52,192 bases of DNA from the NCBI GenBank assembly GCA_046262315.1, contig JBHEMZ010000053.1, positions 1 through 52,192 of the forward strand, read 5' to 3'. How positions within the stretch are numbered: position 1 is the first letter of the stretch; every line of letters begins with the position of its first letter. The stretch comes from JACVRM01 sp046262315 (GTDB lineage: Bacteria; Actinomycetota; Thermoleophilia; Gaiellales; Gaiellaceae). The translations under genes were made by a program, and so were the position numbers. This document shows positions 33,721 through 41,657 of this stretch, piece by piece. The notes below the pieces were generated by a model. That model saw only the letters and a program-made list of their open reading frames with translations. It searched no databases and was not told where the DNA came from.

Positions 33721-35343
33721 CTACCGGCTTACGCCGCTCTCGAGCGACCAGGTGAAACGGGTCAGCCCTGCCTGGGGGGAGAGCCCGCCCGGACGCACGC
33801 CGCGTCGCAGGAGCAGCGTGGGCACGGGTGCATCCGCGACGAGCTTCGCGCGCGGCGCGCCAAGCCCTTCCTGCCGCCAGCGCGGCGACAGCCCGACGAC
33901 GAGCCAGCCCCCGTCACGGCAGGCCTCCACCATGCTCTCCGCGCCCGCGGGCACGAGCACCGGCTCTGTGAGCACGCCGGCGAGCTGCTGAACCGCAAGC
34001 GCGGCGCTCGCCAGCAGGCGGCTCGCGTCCCGGCGCCCCTCCGACTCGTCCGCCTCCGTGCCGAGCAGGCGCAGAGGCACGTCGAGTGCGCTTGCAAGCC
34101 ACGCTCCGAGCTCGAGTGCACCCCACTCGTGCTCGCCTCCGCCGAAGGGGACGAAGACCGGCCCCGCCGTCCCGGGCTCGCCGGCCGCGAGGAGCGCCAC
34201 GTCCGGGGGCGCGTCCTCGAGCACTGTACGCAGGGGGCCTGCCTGGAGCCGCTCCGCGATCTCCGGGGCGCGCTCGTCCACGAGCAGGAGGTCGACGTCC
34301 TGCTGCTGCGCGAGCCGCGCCACGTCCTCCTCCCAGGCATCAGTCGTGAAGGCGGTCGCGCGCGCCGTGACGCCATCGTCTTGAAGCGCGGCGCGGCGCG
34401 CCTGCACGGCCCGCAGGGCTTCGCCGAGCTCATCCGGGGAGGCGAGTTGCGCGAGCACCAGCTCGTGGGGGCTGCGCGAGCGGGCCAGAGCCCGTCCCAC
34501 GGCGAGTAGCGCCTCGAACTCCTCGTCGCCACGCGGCACCACGAGAATCGACCGCGACGGCGTCTGCGCGCGTGCCGAGGCGCGGCGTGCCCCGGGCGCA
34601 GGGGTGTCGAGCTCCGGATCCTGGTTCAGAATGGCCTTCTCCAGTCGCTGGAGCGCCGGGCTCGGATCGATGCCTAGCTCCTCCACGAGCACCCGGCGCG
34701 CGTCCTGGTAGGCCTCCAGGGCCTCGGCCTGGCGCCCCGAGCGGTAGAGAGCGAGCATGAGCTGGGCGCGCGGCCGTTCCCGCAACGGGTAGCCCCGGAT
34801 GACCTCTTCGAGCTCGCCCACCACCGCCGCGTGGCGGCCGAGCGCGACGTCCGCCTCGATGCGTTCCTCGAGCGCGACCAGTCGGAGCTCCTCGAGGCGC
34901 CCGATCGCGTTCTGCGCGAACGGCTCGAAGGCGAACTCCGCGAGCGCCTGCCCGCGCCAGAGTCCGAGCGCCTCGCGCAGCGAGCGTGCCGCGGCTCCGG
35001 CGTCACCGGCGGCCAGTGCGTCGCGACCCTCCGCGAGCAGCGACTCGAAGCGCGTCAGGTCGAGCTCGCCGGGATCGAGCTGGGCGGAGTAGCCGGGGCT
35101 GCGGGTGACGAGACGCTCTCTCCCGAGGGCCTTGCGGAGCTGGGAGACGTAGACCTGGACGACGTGCGGCGCCGTCTCCGGCGGGGATTCGCCCCAGACC
35201 TGGTCGATCAGGCCGTCGGTGGAGACGACCCGGTTGGCGTTCAGAAGCAGCACCGTGAGCAGGGCGCGTTGCTTTGCGCCCCCGAGTGGGAGGACTGCGC
35301 CGCCGTCCACCACCTCGAGCGGTCCCAGGATCCGGAACTCCAC
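33721..35343 (-). CDS. BTAD (SARP/AfsR-like) regulator fused to two universal-stress-protein-like domains
   Basis: 540 residues from GTG 35343. Residues 1-92 form an OmpR-type winged helix as in SARPs (RILGPLEVVDGG, LLLNANRVVSTDGLIDQVWG, VSQLRKALG). BTAD helices follow at about 96-240 (ALGLWRGQALAEF, RPRAQLMLALYRSGRQAEAL). After a linker come two Rossmann-like USP domains (SILVVPRGDEEFEALL; PVFVPFGGGEHEWGALELG ending TLLLRRG). USP domains often bind ATP, so nucleotide or stress sensing is possible. No ATPase domain as in AfsR. TAGAGT 8 bases upstream marks a leaderless start. Two genes nearby carry SARP-type repeats and are the probable targets. Confidence 0.85.
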   Translation of the reverse strand: MEFRILGPLEVVDGGAVLPLGGAKQRALLTVLLLNANRVVSTDGLIDQVWGESPPETAPHVVQVYVSQLRKALGRERLVTRSPGYSAQLDPGELDLTRFESLLAEGRDALAAGDAGAAARSLREALGLWRGQALAEFAFEPFAQNAIGRLEELRLVALEERIEADVALGRHAAVVGELEEVIRGYPLRERPRAQLMLALYRSGRQAEALEAYQDARRVLVEELGIDPSPALQRLEKAILNQDPELDTPAPGARRASARAQTPSRSILVVPRGDEEFEALLAVGRALARSRSPHELVLAQLASPDELGEALRAVQARRAALQDDGVTARATAFTTDAWEEDVARLAQQQDVDLLLVDERAPEIAERLQAGPLRTVLEDAPPDVALLAAGEPGTAGPVFVPFGGGEHEWGALELGAWLASALDVPLRLLGTEADESEGRRDASRLLASAALAVQQLAGVLTEPVLVPAGAESMVEACRDGGWLVVGLSPRWRQEGLGAPRAKLVADAPVPTLLLRRGVRPGGLSPQAGLTRFTWSLESGVSR

Positions 35344-35351
35344 GGGTCGCG

Positions 35352-35357
35352 ACTCTA
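35352..35357 (-). promoter_or_regulatory. Leaderless -10 box for BTAD regulator gene
   Basis: TAGAGT on the minus strand with an 8-base spacer to GTG 35343. No TTGAG repeats here, so autoregulation is not suggested. Confidence 0.45.
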
Positions 35358-35506
35358 GAGGGTCGTGCTGGAATGACGCTTCGCCCCCGAGGAGACGAGT
35401 GCCGTCTCGAGCGCATCGGCGCCGCCGAGGCGAGTACGGCCTGTGCCGGCCACCCGGGCGGCAGCGAGCGAGCTTCCGTGCGTCCGCTCGCTCGAGCCCC
35501 AACCCC

Positions 35507-35512
35507 TAGACT
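35507..35512 (+). promoter_or_regulatory. Leaderless -10 box for the 35519 gene
   Basis: TAGACT, 6 bases before ATG 35519. The 35344-35518 gap holds this and the divergent regulator promoter and nothing else seen. Confidence 0.5.
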
Positions 35513-35518
35513 CCGGGC

Positions 35519-35932
35519 ATGACGCTGCCGTGGGAGGCGACGAAGAAGCTCCTCCGACTCCAGGGGATCGCGGACGAGCTGCTCAACACTGCGCGCACGA
35601 GCGGCGCCGGCGCGGACGAGGCGCTCGCGGTCCAGGTCGGCGCAGTCGTCGACGAGGTGCGGACGCTGCTCGGCGAGCAAGAGCCCGGGCTCGCCGGGGA
35701 GTTCGACCGCATCGTCGTCCAGGGCGTTTCGGCGGACGCGCCGGTGGACGTCCGTGCGGCCGTGCTCGTCGGCTGGCTGCGGGCCGGGTTGACCGCCGAG
35801 TCGCTCGACGAGAAGCGCGCCGCCGCGGCCGCCTCCCAGCCGCCCTCCCCCGAGCAGCGGCGCCGCAAGCAGACGATCGGCTTCAAGATCCGCTCGCCGA
35901 TCACCCGCGAGCCCGAGCCCGACGGCAAGTAG
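35519..35932 (+). CDS. Hypothetical cytoplasmic protein
   Basis: 137 residues from ATG 35519. Mostly helical and acidic, with a basic C-terminal tail (EQRRRKQTIGFKIRSP). The N-terminus (LPWEATKKLLRLQGIADELL) and central part (VQVGAVVDEVRTLLGE) suggest a helical bundle. No signal peptide, cysteine or catalytic motif. It is divergent from the BTAD regulator and lies upstream of a SARP-type operator that serves the next gene. Function unknown. Confidence 0.7.
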   Translation: MTLPWEATKKLLRLQGIADELLNTARTSGAGADEALAVQVGAVVDEVRTLLGEQEPGLAGEFDRIVVQGVSADAPVDVRAAVLVGWLRAGLTAESLDEKRAAAAASQPPSPEQRRRKQTIGFKIRSPITREPEPDGK

Positions 35933-35961
35933 CAACCCGCACGGGTGAGCACGGCCAGGCC

Positions 35962-35988
35962 TTGAGGCGGGCTTGAGGGGCCGTTGAG
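35962..35988 (+). promoter_or_regulatory. SARP-type direct-repeat operator (copy 2)
   Basis: TTGAG at 35962, 35973 and 35984, each 11 bases apart, as heptamers TTGAGGC, TTGAGGG and TTGAGCG. Eight bases after the third heptamer is GACCCT, a -10-like GANNNT at 35999-36004. It serves the gene at 36036. Confidence 0.7.
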
Positions 35989-36035
35989 CGCCCCGGTCGA
36001 CCCTTCGTCGCATGAACGCGACCAAGGAGGCCACC

Positions 36036-37511
36036 ATGCAGGCTCGTCTCATCATCTTCATCGCTCTCGTCATCGGCGTCGCCGCCCTGCTGCCCGGCGT
36101 AGCAGCCGCGGGCGTGCTGCCGAGCAAGGCCACGTACATGGACGCCGCGGGCGACGACCAGAACGGCGCAGTTGCCGACGTCACCCACGTCCAGGTCTCG
36201 AACACCGCTGCCGGCGACGTCACCTTCGACGTCCATACGCCGGGCTCGGACGCCCTCATCGCCGGCGACTCCTACACGATCGGCATCGACACGGACCGCA
36301 AGCCCTCCACGGGCAACGCGTACGGCATCGAGCGCGCGATCGTCATCGTCGGCGACGAGCAGCTCGCCTACTACTACGTGTGGAGCGGGAGTGCCTGGAC
36401 GACCGTGAAGGCGCAGACCCTCCAGTGGAAGTTCGACCAGGGCCCCGTCGTCACGATCAACCGCAGCGAGCTGAACGGCACGCTCGACCTTGGCTTCTAC
36501 ATCACCGCGACGTACGTGGGCTCGACTTCAGCCAACGAGTACTTCGACTACGCGCCCGACACCGGCGCCTGGTCCTACTCGATCCCGTTCCAGGCCGACG
36601 CGCCCGTGAAGCACACGCTGTCCGTCTCGGTCGACGGCGATGGCCAGGTCACGAGCGACCCCGCCGGCGTCTCGTGCGCGCCCGGCTGCTCGGTGCAGTT
36701 TCCGGCCGGTACGAAGGTGACGCTGAAGACCGCTGCGACCGCCGGTTCCTCCTTCGCAGGCTGGGGCGGCGACTGCGCGCCGGCCGGCACGGCGCCGACC
36801 TGCACGGTCACGCTCGACGCCGCCCGCAACGTGTCCGTCCGCTTCGCAAAGGACGCGTCCGCCCCGGCACCGACGCCGACCCCGACGCCGACCCCGACGC
36901 CGGCCCCGACCCCGACGAGCCCGTCGGCGATGCAGCACACGCTGGCCATCTCGATCGAAGGCCAGGGCGCCGTCAAGAGCGACGCGCCGGGCATCGCCTG
37001 CACCCCGAGCTGCTCCGCGCCGTTCGCCGCCGGTACCACGGTCACGCTTACCGCCTCGGCGCTGCCGGGCTCGTTCTTCCAGGGCTGGGGCGGCGCGTGC
37101 GCGGCCTTCGGTGCCACACCCACGTGCACCGTCTCGATGGATGCTTCGAAGAGCGTCATCGCCCGATTCCTCAGCGACCCGCCGGGCGGCGGCGAGGAGG
37201 GAAGCAAGAACGGCGGCAAGCGCCCTGTCGTGCGCCCGTTCGCCAGCTCGGGCAAGGCGGGGGCGAAGACGAAGCTCCTCTACCGCGTCTCCGATGACGG
37301 TGGCCAGACGCGTGAGGTCATTCGCGTACTCCGCGGCAAGAAGGTGCTCGCCGTCATCCGCACCACGCTGGCCGAGACCAAGGCCGGGACGACCTACAAC
37401 GTCATCTGGAAGGCGCCCAAGCTGCGCGGCACGTTCCGCTTCTGCGTCAAGGCGTTCGACGCCGATGGCCAGGCGAGCGCCGAGCGGTGCGCTCCGCTTC
37501 GCCTCCGGTAG
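36036..37511 (+). CDS. Secreted protein with two InlB B-repeat-like domains
   Basis: 491 residues from ATG 36036; AAGGAGG ends 5 bases before it, so an in-frame ATG at 36012 is rejected. Signal peptide 1-25. An N-terminal beta-sandwich of about 165 residues resembles that of the 29082-30428 protein. Two divergent InlB/Listeria-type repeats follow (HTLSVSVDGDGQVTSDPAG...FAGWGGDC and HTLAISIEGQGAVKSDAPG...FQGWGGAC), each with cysteine pairs, joined by a (PT)n linker. The end is an Ig-like domain (FRFCVKAFDADGQ). Probably extracellular, surface-binding. Controlled by an upstream SARP-type operator, and its leader is homologous to that of the 37639 gene. Confidence 0.85.
   Translation: MQARLIIFIALVIGVAALLPGVAAAGVLPSKATYMDAAGDDQNGAVADVTHVQVSNTAAGDVTFDVHTPGSDALIAGDSYTIGIDTDRKPSTGNAYGIERAIVIVGDEQLAYYYVWSGSAWTTVKAQTLQWKFDQGPVVTINRSELNGTLDLGFYITATYVGSTSANEYFDYAPDTGAWSYSIPFQADAPVKHTLSVSVDGDGQVTSDPAGVSCAPGCSVQFPAGTKVTLKTAATAGSSFAGWGGDCAPAGTAPTCTVTLDAARNVSVRFAKDASAPAPTPTPTPTPTPAPTPTSPSAMQHTLAISIEGQGAVKSDAPGIACTPSCSAPFAAGTTVTLTASALPGSFFQGWGGACAAFGATPTCTVSMDASKSVIARFLSDPPGGGEEGSKNGGKRPVVRPFASSGKAGAKTKLLYRVSDDGGQTREVIRVLRGKKVLAVIRTTLAETKAGTTYNVIWKAPKLRGTFRFCVKAFDADGQASAERCAPLRLR
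36866..36918 (+). repeat. Short tandem coding repeat (Pro-Thr linker)
   Basis: Repeats of CCGACGCCGACC encode a Pro-Thr linker between the InlB-like domains. Slippage here could vary linker length in 6- or 12-base steps without breaking the frame. Confidence 0.7.
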
Positions 37512-37529
37512 ATCCATTCGAGAGACGAG

Positions 37530-37565
37530 CCGCCGAGGGGCGTCCGCCAGGGCGCCCCTCGGCGG
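37530..37565 (+). terminator. Strong hairpin after the InlB-repeat gene
   Basis: Perfect 13-base arms CCGCCGAGGGGCG and CGCCCCTCGGCGG with a 10-base loop. No T-tract follows; the next operator begins at the following base. It is probably the 3' end of the upstream message. Confidence 0.7.
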
Positions 37566-37592
37566 TTGAGGCGCGCTTGAGCGGCACTTGAG
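37566..37592 (+). promoter_or_regulatory. SARP-type direct-repeat operator (copy 3)
   Basis: TTGAG at 37566, 37577 and 37588, each 11 bases apart, as heptamers TTGAGGC, TTGAGCG and TTGAGCG. GATGCT at 37603-37608 starts 8 bases after the third heptamer. It serves the gene at 37639, and the leader resembles that of copy 2 down to the ribosome site. Confidence 0.75.
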
Positions 37593-37638
37593 CGCCGCGA
37601 CCGATGCTCCGTCCGTGAACTCGACCCAGGAGGCCCGC

Positions 37639-38406
37639 ATGACTACAACGCTCACCCGCATCCTGCTCGCCGCCCTCGCGCTCCTCGTCGCGGCGGTGAG
37701 CTTCACGACCGAGGCGCGCGCCCTCACCCCGGAGCAGACGCAGCCCGAGGGTGTCGTGGCACTCATGACGCGTCCGCTGAACCGCTTCTGGGCCTCGCAG
37801 GTCGCGGACTACACCGGGCCTGACCGCGTGCGCTGGTACGGCCGAGCGACGCGCACGGATTGCGGTGTGCTCCCGGCCGGCAACTCGGTCTTCTGCCCCG
37901 GCCCGCACGGCCGCCAGATCTATCTCGACCCGTCCTGGCACCGCGAGCTGGTCGCCGAGTACGGCGATTACGCCTCGGGCTTCGTCTACGCGCACGAGTG
38001 GGCGCACCACGTCCAGTACGTCCGCACTCATCTCCAGTGGGCGCAGTCGCAGGGCTTCTATGCGGGCAGTGAGCTCCAGGCCGACTGCTATGCGGGCGTC
38101 TTCACCGCGTCTGCCGTGGAGGACGGGCTCGTCGTCGGCGCCGATGTCGAGGAGGCCCGCCGCTGGCTGCGCGAGAACGGCGACCCGGCGGGGACGTCGC
38201 TACGTGAGCCGGACGCCCACGGGAGCGGCACGCTGCGCATGCGCTACTTCGACTACGGCCTGTCGACCCAGAGCGTCGCGGGCTGCGACCGCGTCTACCT
38301 AAAGCTGTACCGCGGCGCAGGCGGCAGCGGGAGCTTCGCGCCCCCGGCGCGGCCGAGCAAGCGGCTCGCCCACCGGCGCATCCGGATCCACATCGAGCAC
38401 CGCTAG
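37639..38406 (+). CDS. Secreted neutral zinc metallopeptidase-like protein
   Basis: 255 residues from ATG 37639, with CAGGAGG six bases upstream; the longer frame from 37588 lies in the operator. Signal peptide 1-28. Zinc site HEWAH at 119-123 (HExxH) within YAHEWAHHVQYV, and ELQADCYAGVF (Glu 145 candidate third ligand), the pattern of the putative neutral zinc metallopeptidase family (PF04228, YpfJ). Basic C-terminus. Under the same SARP-type operator as the secreted InlB-repeat protein, which may be a substrate or co-secreted partner. The stop shares a CTAG with the convergent histidine kinase. Confidence 0.85.
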   Translation: MTTTLTRILLAALALLVAAVSFTTEARALTPEQTQPEGVVALMTRPLNRFWASQVADYTGPDRVRWYGRATRTDCGVLPAGNSVFCPGPHGRQIYLDPSWHRELVAEYGDYASGFVYAHEWAHHVQYVRTHLQWAQSQGFYAGSELQADCYAGVFTASAVEDGLVVGADVEEARRWLRENGDPAGTSLREPDAHGSGTLRMRYFDYGLSTQSVAGCDRVYLKLYRGAGGSGSFAPPARPSKRLAHRRIRIHIEHR

Positions 38407-40166
38407 CGGGGCTGCCGGAGCGTCAGCCTGAACGTCGAGCCGGCCCCGGGGGCAGACTGGAGCTCGAGCCGGCCGCCCATCCGCAGCGCGAGCTCGCGCG
38501 CGATGTACAGGCCGAGCCCCGTGCCGCCCACGCCGCTCCTCATCTGAGGATCGAGGCGGTAGAACTTCTCGAAGACGAGCTCCCGCTCGGACTCTGGGAC
38601 GCCGGCTCCCTCGTCACACACGTCGATCCGGACCCCCTCGTCGCCCGCGGACGCCGTGATCGTGACCGTGCCGCGTGAGGGGGAGTACTTGAGCGCGTTG
38701 TCGAGCAGATTGCCGAGGATCTGCCGCACGCACACCGCGTCTCCGAGGGCGGGCAGGGGACCGTCCGCCCGCCAGACCACGGTGCCGTCCGGGGGGGCTC
38801 GCAGCTCCGCGAGTGTGGCCGCGACGGCCTCCGATACGTCGATCACTTCCTCGCGCGTGCCCACTCGCCGTTCCGCCAGCTCGCTGGCGAGCAGCACCTG
38901 GTCGACGACCCGGGCGAGCCGTTCGGCGTGGTCGACGACGACGTCGACGAGCCGTTCGCGGAGCTTCTCGTCGGCGGCGCCGGCCCGCAGGGTCATCGCA
39001 GCGCCGTACACGGCGGCGAGCGGCGTGCGCAGCTCGTGCGACATGGTCGCCACCAGTTCGTCGCGCATCTCGTCGAGGCGGCGCTTGGCCGTCAGGTCGC
39101 GGAATGCGTAGACGACCGACTCGTCCGCTGCGACCGCGGAGACCGAGAGCCAGAGCTCGCGGTCGCCGATCTCGACGGGAATCGCGTCGGCCTGCTCCTG
39201 CACGCCCGGGCGTGCGGCGACTGGGAACGCTTCCCAGCCGGGCACCGCTTCGCCCGCCGGCCGGCCGACCACGTCATCGGCGTGGAGGCCGGTGATCGCG
39301 GTTGCCGCCGGATTCCAGAACGTCACCCTTCCAGACCGGTCGACCTCGCAGACGCCGTCCGCGAGCTGGGAGAGAACGCGAGCGGCCTGGGCGCGCTGCC
39401 GCAGGGCCGTCCGGTTGCGCGCGATGAGCGGCGCGAAACCGTAGGAGAAGAACGCCACCAGGAGCAGGGCGGCGGCCGACACGACGAGGACGCGGCCGCG
39501 CGCGTCATCCGCAGCGGCGCGGACGGTGCCCTGGTCGCGAAGCGCGACCAGCCGCGGCGCTCCCGTTTTGTGCGACAGCCGCATGGCGGCGGCGAGCGCG
39601 CCCCCGCGCGGCAGGTGGATTACGGCAGGGCGCGGGCCGGCGTGCGCGAGCGGCGAGTCCCCGATCGCGAACGCGATTCGGTCGTGGCGGTCGGCCGGGG
39701 TCGCGGCCAGCAGGCGCCGCGCTAGGCGTCCGTCGAGGGAGACGGTGATCGCGACGGTCCCGAGCGTGCGACCGCCCCGTACGACGCGCGCAGTTGCGGT
39801 AGCTCCGCGGGGCGCTCCTCCGCCGCGTCTCACCTCGACGCCGGCCGCCCTGGCCACCGGCGGCAGAGGCGCTCCGCGCCTGGTGAGGGCGTGCTGGACG
39901 CTGGGCTCCGCCGCGATCCCGCGGGCCTGGGCACCGGCCTCGCGTACCACATCGTCGTACTCCTCGGCGGCTGCCCGCAGGACGTTGGAAACGTGCGCCT
40001 TCGACTGCTCCACCTCGCGTCCCGCCACGTAGCCCGCGAACGCCCAGGCGGCCGAGGCGATCGGCACGAGGATTGCGAGCAGGAGCGCAGCCGCGCGCAA
40101 GCCGGGGAGGCCGCGGCGCCTCATGTCTCGTGGACGGCGCAGGACGGCGATTCCCGCATCACTCAC
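38403..40166 (-). CDS. Membrane PAS-domain sensor histidine kinase
   Basis: 587 residues from GTG 40166 (ATG 40124, about 14 codons in, is an alternative). Two transmembrane segments (about 22-46 and 228-250) enclose an extracytoplasmic sensor of about 180 residues. A PAS domain lies at about 262-360, then HisKA with the phospho-His 377 (MSHELRTPL) and HATPase motifs NLLDNALKYSP, DEGAGVP and GGTGLGLYIA. No response regulator gene adjoins it, so it is an orphan sensor. Stop overlaps the peptidase gene's stop in CTAG. Confidence 0.92.
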   Translation of the reverse strand: MSDAGIAVLRRPRDMRRRGLPGLRAAALLLAILVPIASAAWAFAGYVAGREVEQSKAHVSNVLRAAAEEYDDVVREAGAQARGIAAEPSVQHALTRRGAPLPPVARAAGVEVRRGGGAPRGATATARVVRGGRTLGTVAITVSLDGRLARRLLAATPADRHDRIAFAIGDSPLAHAGPRPAVIHLPRGGALAAAMRLSHKTGAPRLVALRDQGTVRAAADDARGRVLVVSAAALLLVAFFSYGFAPLIARNRTALRQRAQAARVLSQLADGVCEVDRSGRVTFWNPAATAITGLHADDVVGRPAGEAVPGWEAFPVAARPGVQEQADAIPVEIGDRELWLSVSAVAADESVVYAFRDLTAKRRLDEMRDELVATMSHELRTPLAAVYGAAMTLRAGAADEKLRERLVDVVVDHAERLARVVDQVLLASELAERRVGTREEVIDVSEAVAATLAELRAPPDGTVVWRADGPLPALGDAVCVRQILGNLLDNALKYSPSRGTVTITASAGDEGVRIDVCDEGAGVPESERELVFEKFYRLDPQMRSGVGGTGLGLYIARELALRMGGRLELQSAPGAGSTFRLTLRQPR

Positions 40167-40251
40167 GCGTAGATCCCTCGTCCGGGCGATGCGGCGTCGG
40201 CCTCGGCAGAACTACCATTTGTCCACTCTGTCGGCGGCGCAGAGACCCGAC

Positions 40252-41055
40252 ATGAGGTCGTACCCCCGAAGAGTTCAGATCGTCGTTGCGGGCGTGGCGC
40301 TGGCCGGCTCGGCTCTGGTGCCGATGCTCGTCCTCGGCGGATCGCCGCTCGACCTAGGCCGGGGCCTGCAGCCGCCCCGCGTGGCCTCTTCCGAGATCGT
40401 CCATGCAGCCGCCGAGCGACGCGCGCGCCGGGCGAATCGGGCAACCGGCGCCGCGCGCGGTCAAAGGGCGCAGGCCGCTGCCCGGAGGGCTGGAGTGTCG
40501 TTGCGCCTTGGCCTGCTGACGCCGGCTCGGCGTCGAAGCGTCCGGTCGTCGCCCCGGCCCGTCGTGCAGGGAGGCCGCTGGGATCAACCGGCGGACGCTC
40601 CTTCGTCGCCTCAGTCGCCGCCGGGTGGCACGCCGCCGTCAGGCACTTCCCCGGTCGCCCCGCCGGTCCCTCCGCCGCCGGTTGTCTCTCCGCCGCCGGT
40701 CTTTCCGCCGCCGCTCGTCTCTCCGCCGCCGGTCGTCTCTCCGCCGCCCGTCGTCGTTTCGCCGCCTCCCGGGGTCTTGCCACCTCCCGGGGTGTCGCCA
40801 CCTCCCGCTGTCTCGCCGCCACCCGTGCCGCGCACTCAGCCTCCCGTCGTGCCCCCGCCAGTGGTTGTCTCGCAGCATCCCGTAACGCCTACGCGGCCCC
40901 CTCAGCGTCCAGGTTTACCCCCGCACGGATCACCCGCCGTGACGGGTGCCGTTGCCGACACGGCCGGTGAGCTCTCCGCCGCAGCCGCGGCTCTCGGCGT
41001 CCCCCAGCCGGGGCACGTCCGCGAGATCCCGCCGCCTGGCCCCCCGACCCCGTAG
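40252..41055 (+). CDS. Membrane-anchored proline-rich (extensin-like) surface protein
   Basis: 267 residues from ATG 40252, chosen because it starts just before the only hydrophobic segment (VVAGVALAGSALVPMLVL, 10-28). An Arg/Ala-rich stretch follows, then about 100 residues of PPPVVSPPPV-type repeats and a short C-terminal part. The region is stiff and extended, suited to spanning the cell wall. The antisense frames also stay open, but the signal-anchor plus Pro-rich order makes this strand convincing. No partner evident. Confidence 0.65.
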   Translation: MRSYPRRVQIVVAGVALAGSALVPMLVLGGSPLDLGRGLQPPRVASSEIVHAAAERRARRANRATGAARGQRAQAAARRAGVSLRLGLLTPARRRSVRSSPRPVVQGGRWDQPADAPSSPQSPPGGTPPSGTSPVAPPVPPPPVVSPPPVFPPPLVSPPPVVSPPPVVVSPPPGVLPPPGVSPPPAVSPPPVPRTQPPVVPPPVVVSQHPVTPTRPPQRPGLPPHGSPAVTGAVADTAGELSAAAAALGVPQPGHVREIPPPGPPTP

Positions 41056-41059
41056 CCGT

Positions 41060-41440
41060 CTAGCTCTCGAGCTGCCCGACGAGCAGGACGTACCCGTCGG
41101 GATCCTCCACGCGGAACTCTCCGGCGGGCATGTAGAAGGGATGGGTGATGGGCCCGACGGCGATGCCCTGCCCGGCCAGCTCGTCGTGGAGCGCCCGCAC
41201 GTCCACAGCCCAGACGTAGAAGAGCACGGCCTGCTTCGTGGGGTCGACCGGGTCACCCGCGACCGCGAGCATGAGCCGCGCGCCGGCCTCGTTCGGGTAC
41301 TCGGCGTCGCTGGCGACGAACGCCCACACGAGCCGGCCTTCATGCTCGTGCCGGTTGACCTCCACCAGCCCGAGCCGTCCGTAGAAGTCGACGGACCGCT
41401 GCACGTCGGCGACGTGCGCGTAGGCGGTCAGTCCCTTCAC
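41060..41440 (-). CDS. VOC-family (glyoxalase-fold) protein
   Basis: 126 residues from GTG 41440; a GTG at 41503 would add 21 residues and is possible. One vicinal-oxygen-chelate domain: TAYAHVADVQRSVDFYGRLG at the start, VLFYVWAVDVRALHDEL in the middle and FRVEDPDGYVLLVGQ at the end with the usual Glu metal ligand position. Substrate unknown; resistance or dioxygenase-like roles occur in the family. Divergent from the 21-residue peptide gene. Confidence 0.8.
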   Translation of the reverse strand: MKGLTAYAHVADVQRSVDFYGRLGLVEVNRHEHEGRLVWAFVASDAEYPNEAGARLMLAVAGDPVDPTKQAVLFYVWAVDVRALHDELAGQGIAVGPITHPFYMPAGEFRVEDPDGYVLLVGQLES

Positions 41441-41513
41441 CGGCGCGGCCACGGGCCCCGAGCATGACACGTCCCGCTTGGCTTGCGCAGCGGTCGCCGG
41501 CACAAGATCCCGC

Positions 41514-41519
41514 TATCGT
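41514..41519 (+). promoter_or_regulatory. Leaderless -10 box for a 21-residue membrane peptide
   Basis: TATCGT with a 6-base spacer to GTG 41526; it is the main support for that tiny gene. Confidence 0.45.
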
Positions 41520-41525
41520 GGACCC

Positions 41526-41591
41526 GTGGAACTCGCAAGGCTCCGCAGGCGGATGCCGCTGATCGTGTTCCTCTTGCTCGCGATTCTCTGA
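41526..41591 (+). CDS. Possible 21-residue membrane peptide
   Basis: GTG 41526 to TGA 41591. Reads MELARLRRRM then PLIVFLLLAIL: a basic start followed by an 11-residue hydrophobic run ending at the stop. Promoter box spacing matches that of larger leaderless genes here. It heads the redox cluster with the propeller, thioredoxin and SCO genes. Too short to assign. Confidence 0.4.
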   Translation: MELARLRRRMPLIVFLLLAIL

Positions 41592-41657
41592 GTCGGCCTG
41601 GCTCCGGCAGGCGCCACGCGCGCGCCTGCACTGCGCTAGACCTACTCAGGAGGGAAG

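Noticed and set aside
40660..40850. Regular CCGCCGCC-type repeats looking like an array
   Set aside because: They encode PPPV/SPPP repeats in frame; spacers are not unique and units are too short for CRISPR.
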